From Dyadobacter fermentans DSM 18053 (GTDB lineage: Bacteria > Bacteroidota > Bacteroidia > Cytophagales > Spirosomataceae): a stretch of DNA of 64,000 nt. Positions 34,444 through 43,416 of this stretch are shown piece by piece. The first letter of the stretch is position 1, and each line of letters opens with the position of its first letter. A model generated the notes under the pieces. The model was not told the DNA's origin. It saw nothing but the letters and a program-made list of their open reading frames with translations, and searched no databases. The position numbers were made by a program, and so were the translations under genes. Where the stretch lies: assembly GCF_000023125.1 (NCBI RefSeq), contig NC_013037.1, positions 2,666,001 to 2,730,000 of the forward strand, in the 5' to 3' direction.

Positions 34444-35490
34444 GTGAACTATAACGAAATTGAAAACCTGCTTCTAAAATACCGAGAGGGAAAGTGTACG
34501 CCCGCCGAGGTGGATCGCATTCACCAATGGTATGAACAGGCAGACAGCGGCATGTCGCAAACGGAGCTGACCGACTCCGAAAAATCGCTCCTTAAATCAA
34601 GAATGTGGACAGCCATTCAGCACGACACACGCCCGCGCGGACGCACGGTTTCGAGGTGGGTAACGGTGCGTATGTATGCGTCCATTGCCGCTGCGGCGGT
34701 AGTCGTTTCGCTATCCCTGGTCTATTTTTTCTCTGCCAAACCCGCTTCTCCGTCGGCTGCCAAGGGGCCATTGCTGTTGGAGCCTGGCCGGGAAGGCCTC
34801 GTGGCTAAAAGCAATCAGACCAGCCGGCGGATGGTCATCACACTGGATGACGGCAGCCAGGTGACGCTCGCCCCCGGTGCCGCGCTGACCTACCCGCGCC
34901 GGTTTTCCCCGGGCAAACGCGAGGTGCAGCTCAAAGGCGATGCGTTTTTCAGCATTATGAAGGATAGTCAAAGGCCATTTTTCGTGTACAGCGGAAAACT
35001 GGTCACCCGGGTGCTGGGCACGAGTTTCTGGGTAAAAGAGGGCGGCGACGATCGCCAGATGCAGGTGGAAGTGGTTTGCGGCAAAGTGTCCGTATTTGAA
35101 AACGAAAATGCCGAAGAGCCCGCTTCCGAAAACCGCCACCAGTTCAACAAAGGCGTGATCCTGACCCCCAACCAGCGCGTGACCTACTTTGAAGAAAGCG
35201 GGCACCTGATGACCAGCCTTGTAGACAAGCCCGTGCTGCTGACATCGCCGGTAGACCAGCCGTCGGCCATTTACAAAAACGTGGCGCTGCCCAGCATTTT
35301 TGAACGATTGGAAGCTGCCTATGGCGTGGATATCGTGGTTTCGGGCGAGGCTGTGAACGAATGCACATTCACCGGCGACCTGACCGACATGTCGCTGTTC
35401 GATCAGCTGGACCTGATCTGCCAGTCGAACGACGGCTCTTATCAGGTGCAGGGAACGCGTATCCTGGTCTCAGCGGCCGGTTGCAGATAA
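34444..35490 (+). CDS. FecR-type anti-sigma factor of cassette 1
   Basis: 348 residues with a GTG start. The cytoplasmic N-terminal part (about 1-75, IENLLLKYREGKCTPAEVDR) would hold the ECF sigma factor, a single transmembrane helix follows at about 76-100 (VVSLSLVYFFSAKP), then the periplasmic FecR domain (TLDDGSQVTLAPGAALTYPR; LVTRVLGTSFWVK) and a C-terminal DUF4974/STN-like region (FERLEAAYGVDIVV, FTGDLTDMSLFDQLDLICQS). SusC's N-terminal STN domain (residues about 50-125 of the next gene) would signal to it. A GC-rich hairpin sits between this gene and susC. Confidence 0.92.
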   Translation: MNYNEIENLLLKYREGKCTPAEVDRIHQWYEQADSGMSQTELTDSEKSLLKSRMWTAIQHDTRPRGRTVSRWVTVRMYASIAAAAVVVSLSLVYFFSAKPASPSAAKGPLLLEPGREGLVAKSNQTSRRMVITLDDGSQVTLAPGAALTYPRRFSPGKREVQLKGDAFFSIMKDSQRPFFVYSGKLVTRVLGTSFWVKEGGDDRQMQVEVVCGKVSVFENENAEEPASENRHQFNKGVILTPNQRVTYFEESGHLMTSLVDKPVLLTSPVDQPSAIYKNVALPSIFERLEAAYGVDIVVSGEAVNECTFTGDLTDMSLFDQLDLICQSNDGSYQVQGTRILVSAAGCR

Positions 35491-35549
35491 AAGATGGTTT
35501 CACCTAAACAGAACGCTATGCATTAGACCTGTCCAACGCCCAAAAAGAA

Positions 35550-35574
35550 ACCGGCAGAAAGTTACCCTGCCGGT
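35550..35574 (+). other. Hairpin between fecR and susC (cassette 1)
   Basis: Stem ACCGGCAG/CTGCCGGT with a 9-nt loop, extended outwards by AAGAAA and TTTCTT around 35544 and 35583. It lies between fecR (ends 35490) and susC (starts 35653). A similarly placed hairpin occurs in cassette 2 at 56093-56110. It could attenuate or process the transcript so that sensor and transporter genes are expressed at different levels. Confidence 0.55.
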
Positions 35575-35652
35575 CTGTTTCTTCCTGCTGCCGGAAATCC
35601 GCCAAGATGCGGCAGCGGGACATTCATTAGTTATAAAAAACCTGTCTAAACT

Positions 35653-38600
35653 ATGAAAAAAAACCGATACCGAAAAAACCGGGCGTCGCTTTGCTTGCTC
35701 ATGAGAATCACTTTGGCCCAGCTCATCTTTTCGATTGTTTTCTCCGGCCTCACCTACGCCGCGCACGTCAGTAAAGCGCAGGAAGTACTGGAACGGAACG
35801 TCACGCTCCATGCCGACAAGGTGGAGCTGGCAACGGTCCTCGACCAGTTGGAGCAGAAAGCGAACGTCAGGTTCGTATACAGCAACAAGGCCATCCGGGC
35901 ATCGCGGCCGGTGGCGATCCATGTTGTCAACCAAAAATTGTCGGCCGCATTGCAGCAGCTGCTCACACCATTGCAGATTTCCTACCAGGTGACACCTTCG
36001 GGACGTATACTGCTCAAAGCCAGTAAGGAACTTCAAACCAAAAGTGCAGGACAACTCCAGATTCAAATGAGGGACATGGCGGCGCTGGTGCTGAAAGGAA
36101 AAGTAAGCGACGAAAATGGCGACGGCCTCCCGGGCGTGAGTGTACGCCTGAAAGGCACGCAGCTCGGTACGCTCACGGACGCTTCCGGGAATTACGAACT
36201 GGAAGTGAACAATGTGGAACCGGTGCTGGTGTTCAGCTTCGTAGGTTATAAAACGCAGGAAGTTGCCGTAGGCGACCAGGCTGTGGTGAATGTATCGATG
36301 ACCCCCGATTTCAAATCGCTCAACGAGGTGGTGGTGATCGGCTACGGTAGTTCGCGGAAGCAGGATGTGGTGGGCTCGGTGGACATTGTTTCCTCTAAAG
36401 ATGCCGGTGCAAACACCGCTACCAACCCTTCGCAACTGCTGATCGGCAAGTCGGCCGGCGTGCAGGTGCTGCAATCCAACGGCACACCCGGCGCGGACGC
36501 CCAGATCCTTATCCGCGGTACCGGCTCGTTCACGGGTGTGGACCCGCTCTACGTGATCGACGGTATCCAGGGCAGCAAAACGATGTTCAACACCCTGGCG
36601 ACCCAGGATATCGAAAACATTACGATCCTGAAAGATGCTTCATCCACCGCCATTTACGGCTCTGCCGCGGCGAACGGCGTGGTGATCATCACCACCCGGA
36701 GGGGCAAATCGGGCGCGCCGCGTATTAATTTCAATACCCAATGGGGTGTTGCCAAAGCATGGAAAACGCTGGACCTTCTCAATGCGGCGCAATATGTGGA
36801 CCTGCTGAAAGATTTCGCGGCTACGACCAATTCCGCATTGCCCGCCAAATTCAACACGCCTGACGTCACCACCGACCGCACCGACTGGCAGAAAGAAATA
36901 TTCCGGCCCGCCCTGGTTTCGCAAAACGATTTGAATATCAGCGGAGGCGGTGAAAAAGTGTCCTACAACTTTTCGATCAGCTATATTAAACAGCAGGCCA
37001 TTGTGAAAAACTTCGCCAACAGCCGGGTAAATGCCCGTTTTGCACTGGACGAAACGCTGGGCCGCTTCCGGTTGGGACAAAGCCTGAACATCCGCTACAC
37101 GAAGGACGATGGCCAGATCGCCAGCATTTCCGACGCGGTGTACTATGCGCCCTACAAGCCCATTTACGATCCCACGATCCCCGGCGGCTACTCCAACACG
37201 ACCAATGTGGACGATTTCAGCAATGGTAACAACCCGCTGGCGGCCATTAACCTGAACCGCCCGGTAAACACCGGCTTCGTGTTCTTCCCGCAGTTTTTTG
37301 CCGAAGTGGATATTCTCGGCGGGCTGCGTTTCCGTACGCAGTTTTCGGCCGAGATCGGCGGCGGCAAAAGCCGTGGCTACCAGTACGGCTACACGGCGGG
37401 CAACAACCTGACCAATCCGCAGCAGGCTACCCTCGGTTTCAGCAACTATTCGTTTTACACGCTCGAAAACTACTTTTCCTATAATAAGGTATTTGGAAGA
37501 CACAGCGTTTCGGCAACCCTCGGTAACAGCTACCTCGATCCGGGCAACTCGTCCGGCCTGAATGCGACCGGTACTAGAATTCCCAACGACGCCATTCAGA
37601 ACATCAGCGTGGCGCAATCGCAGGCGGTTACCGGCTCGAACTATGGCTATGCACGCTCGTCGGTGATCTCGTATTTCGCTCGCCTCGGTTATACTTATGC
37701 CGATAAATACATTCTGACGGGAAGCTTCCGCCGCGATGGTGCCTCCAACTTTGGTGCCAACAACCGGTTCGGGAATTTCTACGGTCTGGGCCTGGCGTGG
37801 CGGTTTGTGGATGAGGATTTTATCAAAAACAACCTTGCTTTCCTGAGCGACGGCAAGCTGCGGCTGGGGATCGGAAGAACCGGGAACAATACCATTCCCA
37901 CCACCGGCGTAACATCCGTACTCACTTACAGCGGCAGCCCCAACGGCAACCTGGTGTATTCACTGGGTACCAACGAAGGCTTCTACCCAGGCACGACGAT
38001 CAACACCTTGTCCAATCCCGACATCCGCTGGGAATCGACCGACCAGACGGACATTGGCCTCGACCTGGGGTTCCTCAGCAACCGCCTGAATGTGACTGTT
38101 GACTGGTACAACCGCAAAAGCTCCGGCCTGCTCGTAAGTGTCCCGGTTTCGGGCAGCACGGGCGCATCGGGCAGCGGTGGCCAGCCCAGCAAATACGCCA
38201 ATGCGGCCAGCGCTCAAAACAAGGGCGTAGAGTTTTCGGTCGGCTATCGCGACCAGGCCCGTGGAGGTTTTCAATATAATGTAAGTGCGAACGTGGCTTA
38301 CAACAAAAACATCGTCAACTCGCTGGGAAGTGAATTTGCGGCGCCTATCCAGGCCGGGGCATTCAGTAATCTGCCCACATTTACCTACACGGCAGCGGGA
38401 TCGGCCATCGGTTCGTTCTTTGGCTACGAGGTATCCCACGTCGCAAAAGATCAGGCGGAGATAGATGCATTGAACAAAAGCGCTGCCGAACAAAGCGGCG
38501 ACGCCGCCACCAAATACCAGGCGGGCTTGCTGCCGGGCGACTTCATATTCAAAGATCTCGACGGCGACGGCAAAGTAACCTCCACCGACCAGAAAATCCT

Positions 38601-39138
38601 CGGCAACCCGATTCCGAAAATCGTGTACGGCTTCAATGCCGGTGCCAGTTACAAGGGCTTTGATCTGAACCTCGTCGTATCGGGCGTATCGGGTTTGAAA
38701 ATCCTGAATGCATTCAAATTCGTGACCGACAATGAATCCACAGGGCACAATGCTTCTACCGAAATCCTGAAAAGATGGCGTAAGCCGGGCGATGTCGCCG
38801 AACTTCCGCGTGCAGGCCAGAGCGCTACCGGCGACGGTAACCTCCGCCCTTCCGACTGGTGGCTCGAAAGCGGCGCTTACCTGCGCGTACGCAACCTCAC
38901 GGTGGGCTACACCCTACCCCAGAGCGTGATCAGCGGCATTGGCGGCGGCAAAATTTTCAATACCATCAGAATCTACGCCGCGGCCCAAAACCTGCTGACG
39001 TTCACCAAGTACAAAGGCTACGACCCCGAAGTAAGCACCCAGAACGGCGGAAGCTACATTTTCTCGCGGGGTATCGACGACCGCCAGCAGCTGCCTCAGC
39101 CCAGAACATTGCTTTGCGGCTTACAGCTCGGGTTTTAA
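35653..39138 (+). CDS. SusC/RagA TonB-dependent outer-membrane transporter with STN signalling domain (cassette 1)
   Basis: 1161 residues with a signal peptide of about 40 residues. Domains in order: STN secretin/TonB N-terminal domain (about 51-123, LATVLDQLEQKANVRFVYSN) that contacts FecR, carboxypeptidase-D-like domain (about 147-217, VSDENGDGLPGVSVRLKGTQ), plug starting near NEVVVIGYGSSRKQDVVGSV, then the beta-barrel to the C-terminus. With SusD (next gene) it forms the outer-membrane uptake complex. The substrate cannot be predicted because no enzyme, lyase or glycoside hydrolase is encoded next to it; the following gene after SusD is an unrelated methyltransferase on the other strand. 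Confidence 0.95.
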   Translation: MKKNRYRKNRASLCLLMRITLAQLIFSIVFSGLTYAAHVSKAQEVLERNVTLHADKVELATVLDQLEQKANVRFVYSNKAIRASRPVAIHVVNQKLSAALQQLLTPLQISYQVTPSGRILLKASKELQTKSAGQLQIQMRDMAALVLKGKVSDENGDGLPGVSVRLKGTQLGTLTDASGNYELEVNNVEPVLVFSFVGYKTQEVAVGDQAVVNVSMTPDFKSLNEVVVIGYGSSRKQDVVGSVDIVSSKDAGANTATNPSQLLIGKSAGVQVLQSNGTPGADAQILIRGTGSFTGVDPLYVIDGIQGSKTMFNTLATQDIENITILKDASSTAIYGSAAANGVVIITTRRGKSGAPRINFNTQWGVAKAWKTLDLLNAAQYVDLLKDFAATTNSALPAKFNTPDVTTDRTDWQKEIFRPALVSQNDLNISGGGEKVSYNFSISYIKQQAIVKNFANSRVNARFALDETLGRFRLGQSLNIRYTKDDGQIASISDAVYYAPYKPIYDPTIPGGYSNTTNVDDFSNGNNPLAAINLNRPVNTGFVFFPQFFAEVDILGGLRFRTQFSAEIGGGKSRGYQYGYTAGNNLTNPQQATLGFSNYSFYTLENYFSYNKVFGRHSVSATLGNSYLDPGNSSGLNATGTRIPNDAIQNISVAQSQAVTGSNYGYARSSVISYFARLGYTYADKYILTGSFRRDGASNFGANNRFGNFYGLGLAWRFVDEDFIKNNLAFLSDGKLRLGIGRTGNNTIPTTGVTSVLTYSGSPNGNLVYSLGTNEGFYPGTTINTLSNPDIRWESTDQTDIGLDLGFLSNRLNVTVDWYNRKSSGLLVSVPVSGSTGASGSGGQPSKYANAASAQNKGVEFSVGYRDQARGGFQYNVSANVAYNKNIVNSLGSEFAAPIQAGAFSNLPTFTYTAAGSAIGSFFGYEVSHVAKDQAEIDALNKSAAEQSGDAATKYQAGLLPGDFIFKDLDGDGKVTSTDQKILGNPIPKIVYGFNAGASYKGFDLNLVVSGVSGLKILNAFKFVTDNESTGHNASTEILKRWRKPGDVAELPRAGQSATGDGNLRPSDWWLESGAYLRVRNLTVGYTLPQSVISGIGGGKIFNTIRIYAAAQNLLTFTKYKGYDPEVSTQNGGSYIFSRGIDDRQQLPQPRTLLCGLQLGF

Positions 39139-39170
39139 TCATTTGTAGAAAACTTATTCTGACAGTGAAC

Positions 39171-40766
39171 ATGAAAAAGATCATATATTATCTCGCAGCA
39201 CTGGCGACCGTATTCCAGCTGGCCTCCTGCGATGAATCCAAACTGGAACTGGAAAGCCAGAGCAGCTACGATTATAATACTTACTTCACCTCTTCCGAAG
39301 GGCTGAACCAGGCCGTAGTCGCGACTTACGCCACATTGCTGCACAACGGGCTCTGGTCACGCGAGTACTATTTCATTTTCGACCTCCTGGGTTATGAGGC
39401 CAAGAAAACGACCAACCTGCAAGGCGACATGGCGCAGCTGGCCGACTATTCGTTCGGGACGAGCCAGGCGCAGATCGGGCAGCTTTGGAACAGCCTTTAC
39501 CGGCTGATCCTCCGGTCGAACGTGGTGATCGACCGGGCGGGCGTGTGGAACCCCACCACCCCGGCCGACCAGCAGGCTGCCAAGCAGTACATTGCCGAAG
39601 CGCGGTTTCTGCGGTCTTATGCTTATTTCAATATCGTCAATCTGTGGGGCAAGGCTCCGCTCATTACGGCCTACGACAGCACCGTGGCGAACAACTATCC
39701 GTCGCGTGCTTCCACGGAGGCGATCTGGGCTACCATTGAAAACGACCTGAAACTGGCCGCTGCCGACCTTCCGCTCACTTATGACGCGGCCACAGGCCTG
39801 GGCAGGGCTACCAAAGGCGCGGCGGTTGCATTGCTTGGGAAGTCCTATTTGTACCAGAAAAAATGGGCACAAGCCGAAACCACCCTCGCCCAGCTCACGA
39901 GCGCGCCTTTCACCTACTCGCTCGATCCCGCGTACGAAAACCTGTTCAGCTCCACCAACCAAAGCAGCCCCGAGAATGTGTTCCAGATCATGAATGCAAA
40001 ATGGACCGACTGGGGAATCGGAAACCAGTATTATGTATTCGGCGGGCAGGAAACTTGGGGCGGCAAGGCTACGCACTCCGACCGCGCACAGGAATACGGT
40101 TTCAAGGACTGGTTCAACGTATACATTCCTACGACGATCGTCAAAGCATTTCAATACCCCAACCCCACGAACGGCACCAACTACACCGACCCGCGCGCCA
40201 AATTCACATTCTACGGCAGCAAAGAGAGCGGCGGCGACACTCAGTATTGCCAGAAATGCGCAGGCGGCCCGATCGACTTCCCATTCAAGGCCGACGATCC
40301 GCAGGGTTATTATGTTTGGAAAAAATATCAGTACTACAATGAAGTCGCGTCCTACGGCGGTCCTGCAAGCTCTATCAACGGCCAGGTAATCCGCTTTGCC
40401 GATGTGCTGCTGATGCTGGCGGAAGCCCACATTCAGCAGGGAAAAACGGGTAACGACCCGCTTGCGCTGATCAACCAGGTACGCAAACGCTCCGGCGCGG
40501 TGGCTTACACCACCCTCGGCGCGCAGGCCGACGCGATGAAAATCCTCATGCGCGAACGCCAGGTGGAACTGTGCGGCGAACAAACCCGCTATTTCGACCT
40601 GATCCGGTGGGGCATTGCGAAGCAGACGATCAATGCCCAGCGCGCAGCTGAGCCCGGAGACGGCAAGCAGCCATTCCAGGACAAAAACATGCTCTTCCCG
40701 ATTCCCGATGTGGAGAAGAATTACAATCCGAATGTCGCCAAAGATGTGGGCGACGGCTGGAATTAA
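39171..40766 (+). CDS. SusD/RagB surface lipoprotein of cassette 1
   Basis: 531 residues from ATG 39171; the open frame also extends upstream inside susC, but MKKIIYYLAALATVF is a signal peptide with lipobox QLASC. The N-terminal SusD-like helical domain (LWNSLYRLILRSNVVIDRAG, AEARFLRSYAYFNIVNLWGK) and C-terminal RagB-type segment (RFADVLLMLAEAHIQQGKTG, LMRERQVELCGEQTRYFDLI) match the family. It caps the SusC barrel and binds the substrate at the cell surface. The gap to susC is 32 nt, and the gene is followed immediately by a strong terminator, so this SusCD operon contains no further genes. Confidence 0.94.
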   Translation: MKKIIYYLAALATVFQLASCDESKLELESQSSYDYNTYFTSSEGLNQAVVATYATLLHNGLWSREYYFIFDLLGYEAKKTTNLQGDMAQLADYSFGTSQAQIGQLWNSLYRLILRSNVVIDRAGVWNPTTPADQQAAKQYIAEARFLRSYAYFNIVNLWGKAPLITAYDSTVANNYPSRASTEAIWATIENDLKLAAADLPLTYDAATGLGRATKGAAVALLGKSYLYQKKWAQAETTLAQLTSAPFTYSLDPAYENLFSSTNQSSPENVFQIMNAKWTDWGIGNQYYVFGGQETWGGKATHSDRAQEYGFKDWFNVYIPTTIVKAFQYPNPTNGTNYTDPRAKFTFYGSKESGGDTQYCQKCAGGPIDFPFKADDPQGYYVWKKYQYYNEVASYGGPASSINGQVIRFADVLLMLAEAHIQQGKTGNDPLALINQVRKRSGAVAYTTLGAQADAMKILMRERQVELCGEQTRYFDLIRWGIAKQTINAQRAAEPGDGKQPFQDKNMLFPIPDVEKNYNPNVAKDVGDGWN

Positions 40767-40777
40767 GATGCATCGTT

Positions 40778-40819
40778 AAAAAGCGCAGGCCAGGAAAGTT
40801 TTCCCGGCCTGCGCTTTTT
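40778..40819. terminator. Bidirectional rho-independent terminator after SusD cassette 1
   Basis: Perfect 14-bp stem AAAAAGCGCAGGCC/GGCCTGCGCTTTTT with a 14-nt loop, with A and T tracts giving termination in both directions. It lies between susD and the convergent methyltransferase. Confidence 0.92.
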
Positions 40820-40832
40820 AATTACCACTATA

Positions 40833-41651
40833 TCAATACGATATCCCGATACCACCACCCGGATACCAGTGCTCTCGGGGCTCCTCGCGGAAGAATACGA
40901 AGTTGCGTCCGTTCTCGATCGAGAATTGCGACAGCTTATCGGTCACGTGCGAATTATCTCCCAGGATCACGCCCTTTTCCGTCAGCAGCGGCTTGATCGT
41001 CTGGTATTCGTTGTATTCGTAAGTAGCGGAGTGGTCGCTGTCGTTGATGAACAGGTCGATCTGTCTATCGAACGATTGCAGGCTTTTGATCGAATCGCCG
41101 TAGAGAATGTGGCCCACGGCCTTGTATTTGCCCGTGAGCAGGTATCCGGCTTCCGGGTTAATGTCGGTGCCGTAGTATTCGCCCTCGTGGCCTTCCGCTT
41201 TGTTTCTCAGCAATCCGGCACAAAGGATCACCGCTCCCAGGCCCTTATCGATACCGGTTTCGACGATCACCCTCGGTTTCAGAATGCGCACAAATGCATA
41301 CCAGCCGAGCCTTTTGGCAAAGCCCGTCCGGAAATCCGCAAATGCCGTGTAGGGCGAACTTTTAATGGCTTCCACGACGTGGTTTTCCAGTTCCTTGTCG
41401 TGCTGCGCTTCTTCGATATATCCCATCACCCGCGCGAAAGGCTCGCCGGTCACGGCTGCGATCGTTTGTGCGAGATATCTTACATTGCCATCTTTGAGCT
41501 CATAGGTGTAGTTCGTGTCTTCCTTCGAACTGAAACCCCATTTGAGGATCTGGAGATACTTGGGGTTATAATAAGTGGTAGCGTACAAAACGCGCCGCAC
41601 ACCGTTGATCAACCTGTTTCTTTTTAACTTTCTTAAGATGGCACGTTTCAT
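40833..41651 (-). CDS. SAM-dependent methyltransferase (class I-like)
   Basis: 272 residues from ATG 41651; the frame runs further upstream but MKRAILRKLKRNR is the plausible start. The nucleotide-binding motif reads VIVETGIDKGLGAVILCAGL (about residue 135), followed by the acidic motif EYYGTDINPEAGYL and a conserved DLFINDSDHSATYE that resembles motif post-I of small-molecule methyltransferases acting on carbohydrates (class I Methyltransf_24-like). Cytoplasmic. It is divergent from the AraC gene at 41809, with 157 nt between starts. The acceptor is unknown. Confidence 0.78.
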   Translation of the reverse strand: MKRAILRKLKRNRLINGVRRVLYATTYYNPKYLQILKWGFSSKEDTNYTYELKDGNVRYLAQTIAAVTGEPFARVMGYIEEAQHDKELENHVVEAIKSSPYTAFADFRTGFAKRLGWYAFVRILKPRVIVETGIDKGLGAVILCAGLLRNKAEGHEGEYYGTDINPEAGYLLTGKYKAVGHILYGDSIKSLQSFDRQIDLFINDSDHSATYEYNEYQTIKPLLTEKGVILGDNSHVTDKLSQFSIENGRNFVFFREEPREHWYPGGGIGISY

Positions 41652-41808
41652 AAATGCTGTTGAATGCGTCGCATGGGATTTTTCGAAGGGCGAAGATAAC
41701 ACTTGATCAGAAAAATAAATGTGCATGGCTGATTTCACACCGGTTGGTAATGCAGGTCTGCCGTGATTAGCTTTGCCGGAAATACCAACGGAGCACAACG
41801 GACGACAA

Positions 41809-42669
41809 ATGGATGAGGCATTTTCAAAGGCCGGAGAATACCTGATCGGGGTGAAAAAGCTGGATACAGGCCAATTGGCGAGTCCCACGCAATTCTCTGA
41901 ATACACCATTCTCTTTATTCCCGAAGGCGAGGGCTTGTACCATGCCGATTTCGGCGCATTTCCGTACCGCGGGCCCGTTCTGCTATTCTCGACCCCGCTG
42001 CAAGCCATTTACCTGGAACAAAACGTTCCGGCCACGGTAACCATGCTGCAATTCCACGGAGATTTCTACTGCATCGAATATCACCGCACGGAAGTGGCCT
42101 GCAATGGCCTGTTATTCAACAACATCTACATACAGCCGTCGGTACCGATGGCCGGACGGGATATCGCCATTTTTGAGAATCTGCTACAAGACATCGACGC
42201 CGAATTCCGGCAGGAGCCTCCTTCCGAAATTGTCCTCCGGGCCTATCTCCAGCTACTCCTGGCAAAATCGAGCAGCATTAAGCTCAAACTGATCGAAAGT
42301 ACTGACGACCCAAAGGAAAAAGACGAACAAATGGAGCAGTTCAGGCAGCTTTTGGACCAGCACTACCTCGATCTCCACAAGCCCAACGACTACGCCCGGC
42401 TCCTGGCAATGTCTCCTAATAATTTTTCCAAACGTTGCAGCAGGTATTTCCGGAAAACACCTTCGCAGCTGATTCAGGAACGACTGGTGCTCGAAGCTAA
42501 AAAGCAGCTTCATTTAACCAGGCAGAGCATCAAAGAAATCGCGTATGCACTAAAGTTCAGGGATGAGTACTATTTCAGCCGGTTTTTCAAAAAGGCGACA
42601 AAAGTATCCCCCCAGGCTTTCCGCGCGCAAACGGGCATTTCCATTGTGGCAGATTTGTCCAAGCCATAG
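41809..42669 (+). CDS. AraC-family regulator paired with a DUF417 protein
   Basis: 286 residues from ATG 41809. The N-terminal half is a cupin-like sensor (FSEYTILFIPEGEGLYHADF) with two cysteines close together (FYCIEYHRTEVACNG). The C-terminal HTH pair is typical of AraC proteins (YARLLAMSPNNFSKRCSRYF, QSIKEIAYALKFRDEYYFSR, KVSPQAFRAQ). The next gene, 64 nt downstream on the same strand, is a DUF417/RclC-like membrane protein; in Escherichia coli the AraC-type RclR controls rclC in response to reactive chlorine. I infer a similar stress-sensing pair here, but the cysteine positions differ from RclR. Confidence 0.85.
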   Translation: MDEAFSKAGEYLIGVKKLDTGQLASPTQFSEYTILFIPEGEGLYHADFGAFPYRGPVLLFSTPLQAIYLEQNVPATVTMLQFHGDFYCIEYHRTEVACNGLLFNNIYIQPSVPMAGRDIAIFENLLQDIDAEFRQEPPSEIVLRAYLQLLLAKSSSIKLKLIESTDDPKEKDEQMEQFRQLLDQHYLDLHKPNDYARLLAMSPNNFSKRCSRYFRKTPSQLIQERLVLEAKKQLHLTRQSIKEIAYALKFRDEYYFSRFFKKATKVSPQAFRAQTGISIVADLSKP

Positions 42670-42705
42670 CCATTTTCGTCCATGGCGGCCCGCTGGCGCA
42701 CGATG

Positions 42706-42713
42706 TAATTTTG
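42706..42713 (+). promoter_or_regulatory. -7 box TAATTTTG of the DUF417 gene
   Basis: Perfect TAnnTTTG match ending 20 nt before the ATG at 42734, indicating that the DUF417 gene has its own promoter. Confidence 0.45.
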
Positions 42714-42733
42714 GTGCATCAAACCATTACATC

Positions 42734-43336
42734 ATGAAAACTTCCATCATAAACAGTATCGCGAATCTCGACCAGTTGGGGAAAAAGCTGGTGCGCTTTG
42801 GCATCGTTGTCGTGTTCCTTTGGATCGGCGGGCTTAAATTCTTCACCTACGAGGCCGACGGCATTGTACCGTTTGTAGCCAATAGTCCGTTCATGTCCTT
42901 CTTTTACAGCCATCCGGGCGATTATAAAAGTCACATGAACAAGGAAGGTGAGCTCATCCCGGCCAATCACGAGTGGCATATCGCCAACAATACCTATGGC
43001 TTTTCCTACGCGCTGGGTACATTTCTGGTGCTCATGGCCGTGCTCGTAGCTTTGTACAAGGTTGCGCCGCTGCCGAGTCTGGTGGCGAGCCTGCTGATTT
43101 TCATCATGACGCTCGGCACGCTGTCCTTCCTGATCACCACGCCCGAAGCCTGGGTGCCTTCGCTGGGCGACGCACAATCGGGGTTCCCCTACTTGTCGGG
43201 GCGAGGGCGGCTGGTAATCAAAGACCTGGTCATCCTGGGTGGCGCCATCATCACCATGAGCGAAACGGCAAGGATTTACCTGGATCGCCAAAAGTCAAAA
43301 AATCAATTCAAGGTGCAACTCACGGAACCGCATTGA
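42734..43336 (+). CDS. DUF417 (YkgB/RclC-like) inner-membrane protein
   Basis: 200 residues from ATG 42734. About five transmembrane helices, including FGIVVVFLWIGGLKFFTYEA at the N-terminus and YALGTFLVLMAVLVALYKVA in the middle, with the family segments GIVPFVANSPFMSFFYSHPG and the conserved C-terminal GRLVIKDLVILGGAIITMSE. The family belongs to the DoxX-like superfamily; RclC is implicated in survival of reactive chlorine. The AraC-type gene upstream is the probable regulator. Two Zur-like palindromes start right after its stop codon and belong to the next gene. Confidence 0.85.
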   Translation: MKTSIINSIANLDQLGKKLVRFGIVVVFLWIGGLKFFTYEADGIVPFVANSPFMSFFYSHPGDYKSHMNKEGELIPANHEWHIANNTYGFSYALGTFLVLMAVLVALYKVAPLPSLVASLLIFIMTLGTLSFLITTPEAWVPSLGDAQSGFPYLSGRGRLVIKDLVILGGAIITMSETARIYLDRQKSKNQFKVQLTEPH

Positions 43337-43341
43337 TTACA

Positions 43342-43360
43342 AATGCAACAATGTTGCATT
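43342..43360. promoter_or_regulatory. Zur-like palindrome 1 upstream of the COG0523 gene
   Basis: AATGCAAC-AAT-GTTGCATT, a perfect 8-bp inverted repeat with 3-bp centre. The second copy (TGCAAC-ATT-GTTGCA core) is at 43381-43399, 39 bp centre to centre. Both are in the short promoter region of the COG0523 metal-chaperone GTPase, a typical target of zinc-uptake regulators, so I infer a Zur operator. The repressor gene is not in the window. Confidence 0.7.
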
Positions 43361-43380
43361 TTCGAAGTGAGCTTTATAAT

Positions 43381-43399
43381 TTTGCAACATTGTTGCATA
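43381..43399. promoter_or_regulatory. Zur-like palindrome 2 upstream of the COG0523 gene
   Basis: Core TGCAAC-ATT-GTTGCA, the same half-site as at 43342-43360 in slightly weaker outer context. It ends 18 nt before the ATG at 43417, so a bound protein would block transcription. Confidence 0.7.
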
Positions 43400-43416
43400 A
43401 CCATAAAGCTACATTC

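Noticed and set aside
35500..37617. Two long minus-strand open frames over susC
   Set aside because: Antisense to the STN and plug regions of SusC, no start context and no recognisable domains.
39357..40583. 408-codon open frame on the minus strand
   Set aside because: Antisense to SusD of cassette 1, which has a lipobox and clear family motifs.
41652..42008. Upstream extension of the methyltransferase frame
   Set aside because: The added 119 residues have no similarity to the family and overlap the promoter and 5' end of the divergent AraC gene; the ATG at 41651 is preferred.
42563..42733. Upstream extension of the DUF417 frame
   Set aside because: It overlaps the 3' end of the AraC gene; the ATG at 42734 begins a typical DUF417 N-terminus and has a -7 box in front.
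42973..43416. Upstream extension of the COG0523 GTPase frame
   Set aside because: The extension overlaps the DUF417 gene and both Zur-like palindromes; the ATG at 43417 gives the standard N-terminus with Walker A near residue 13.
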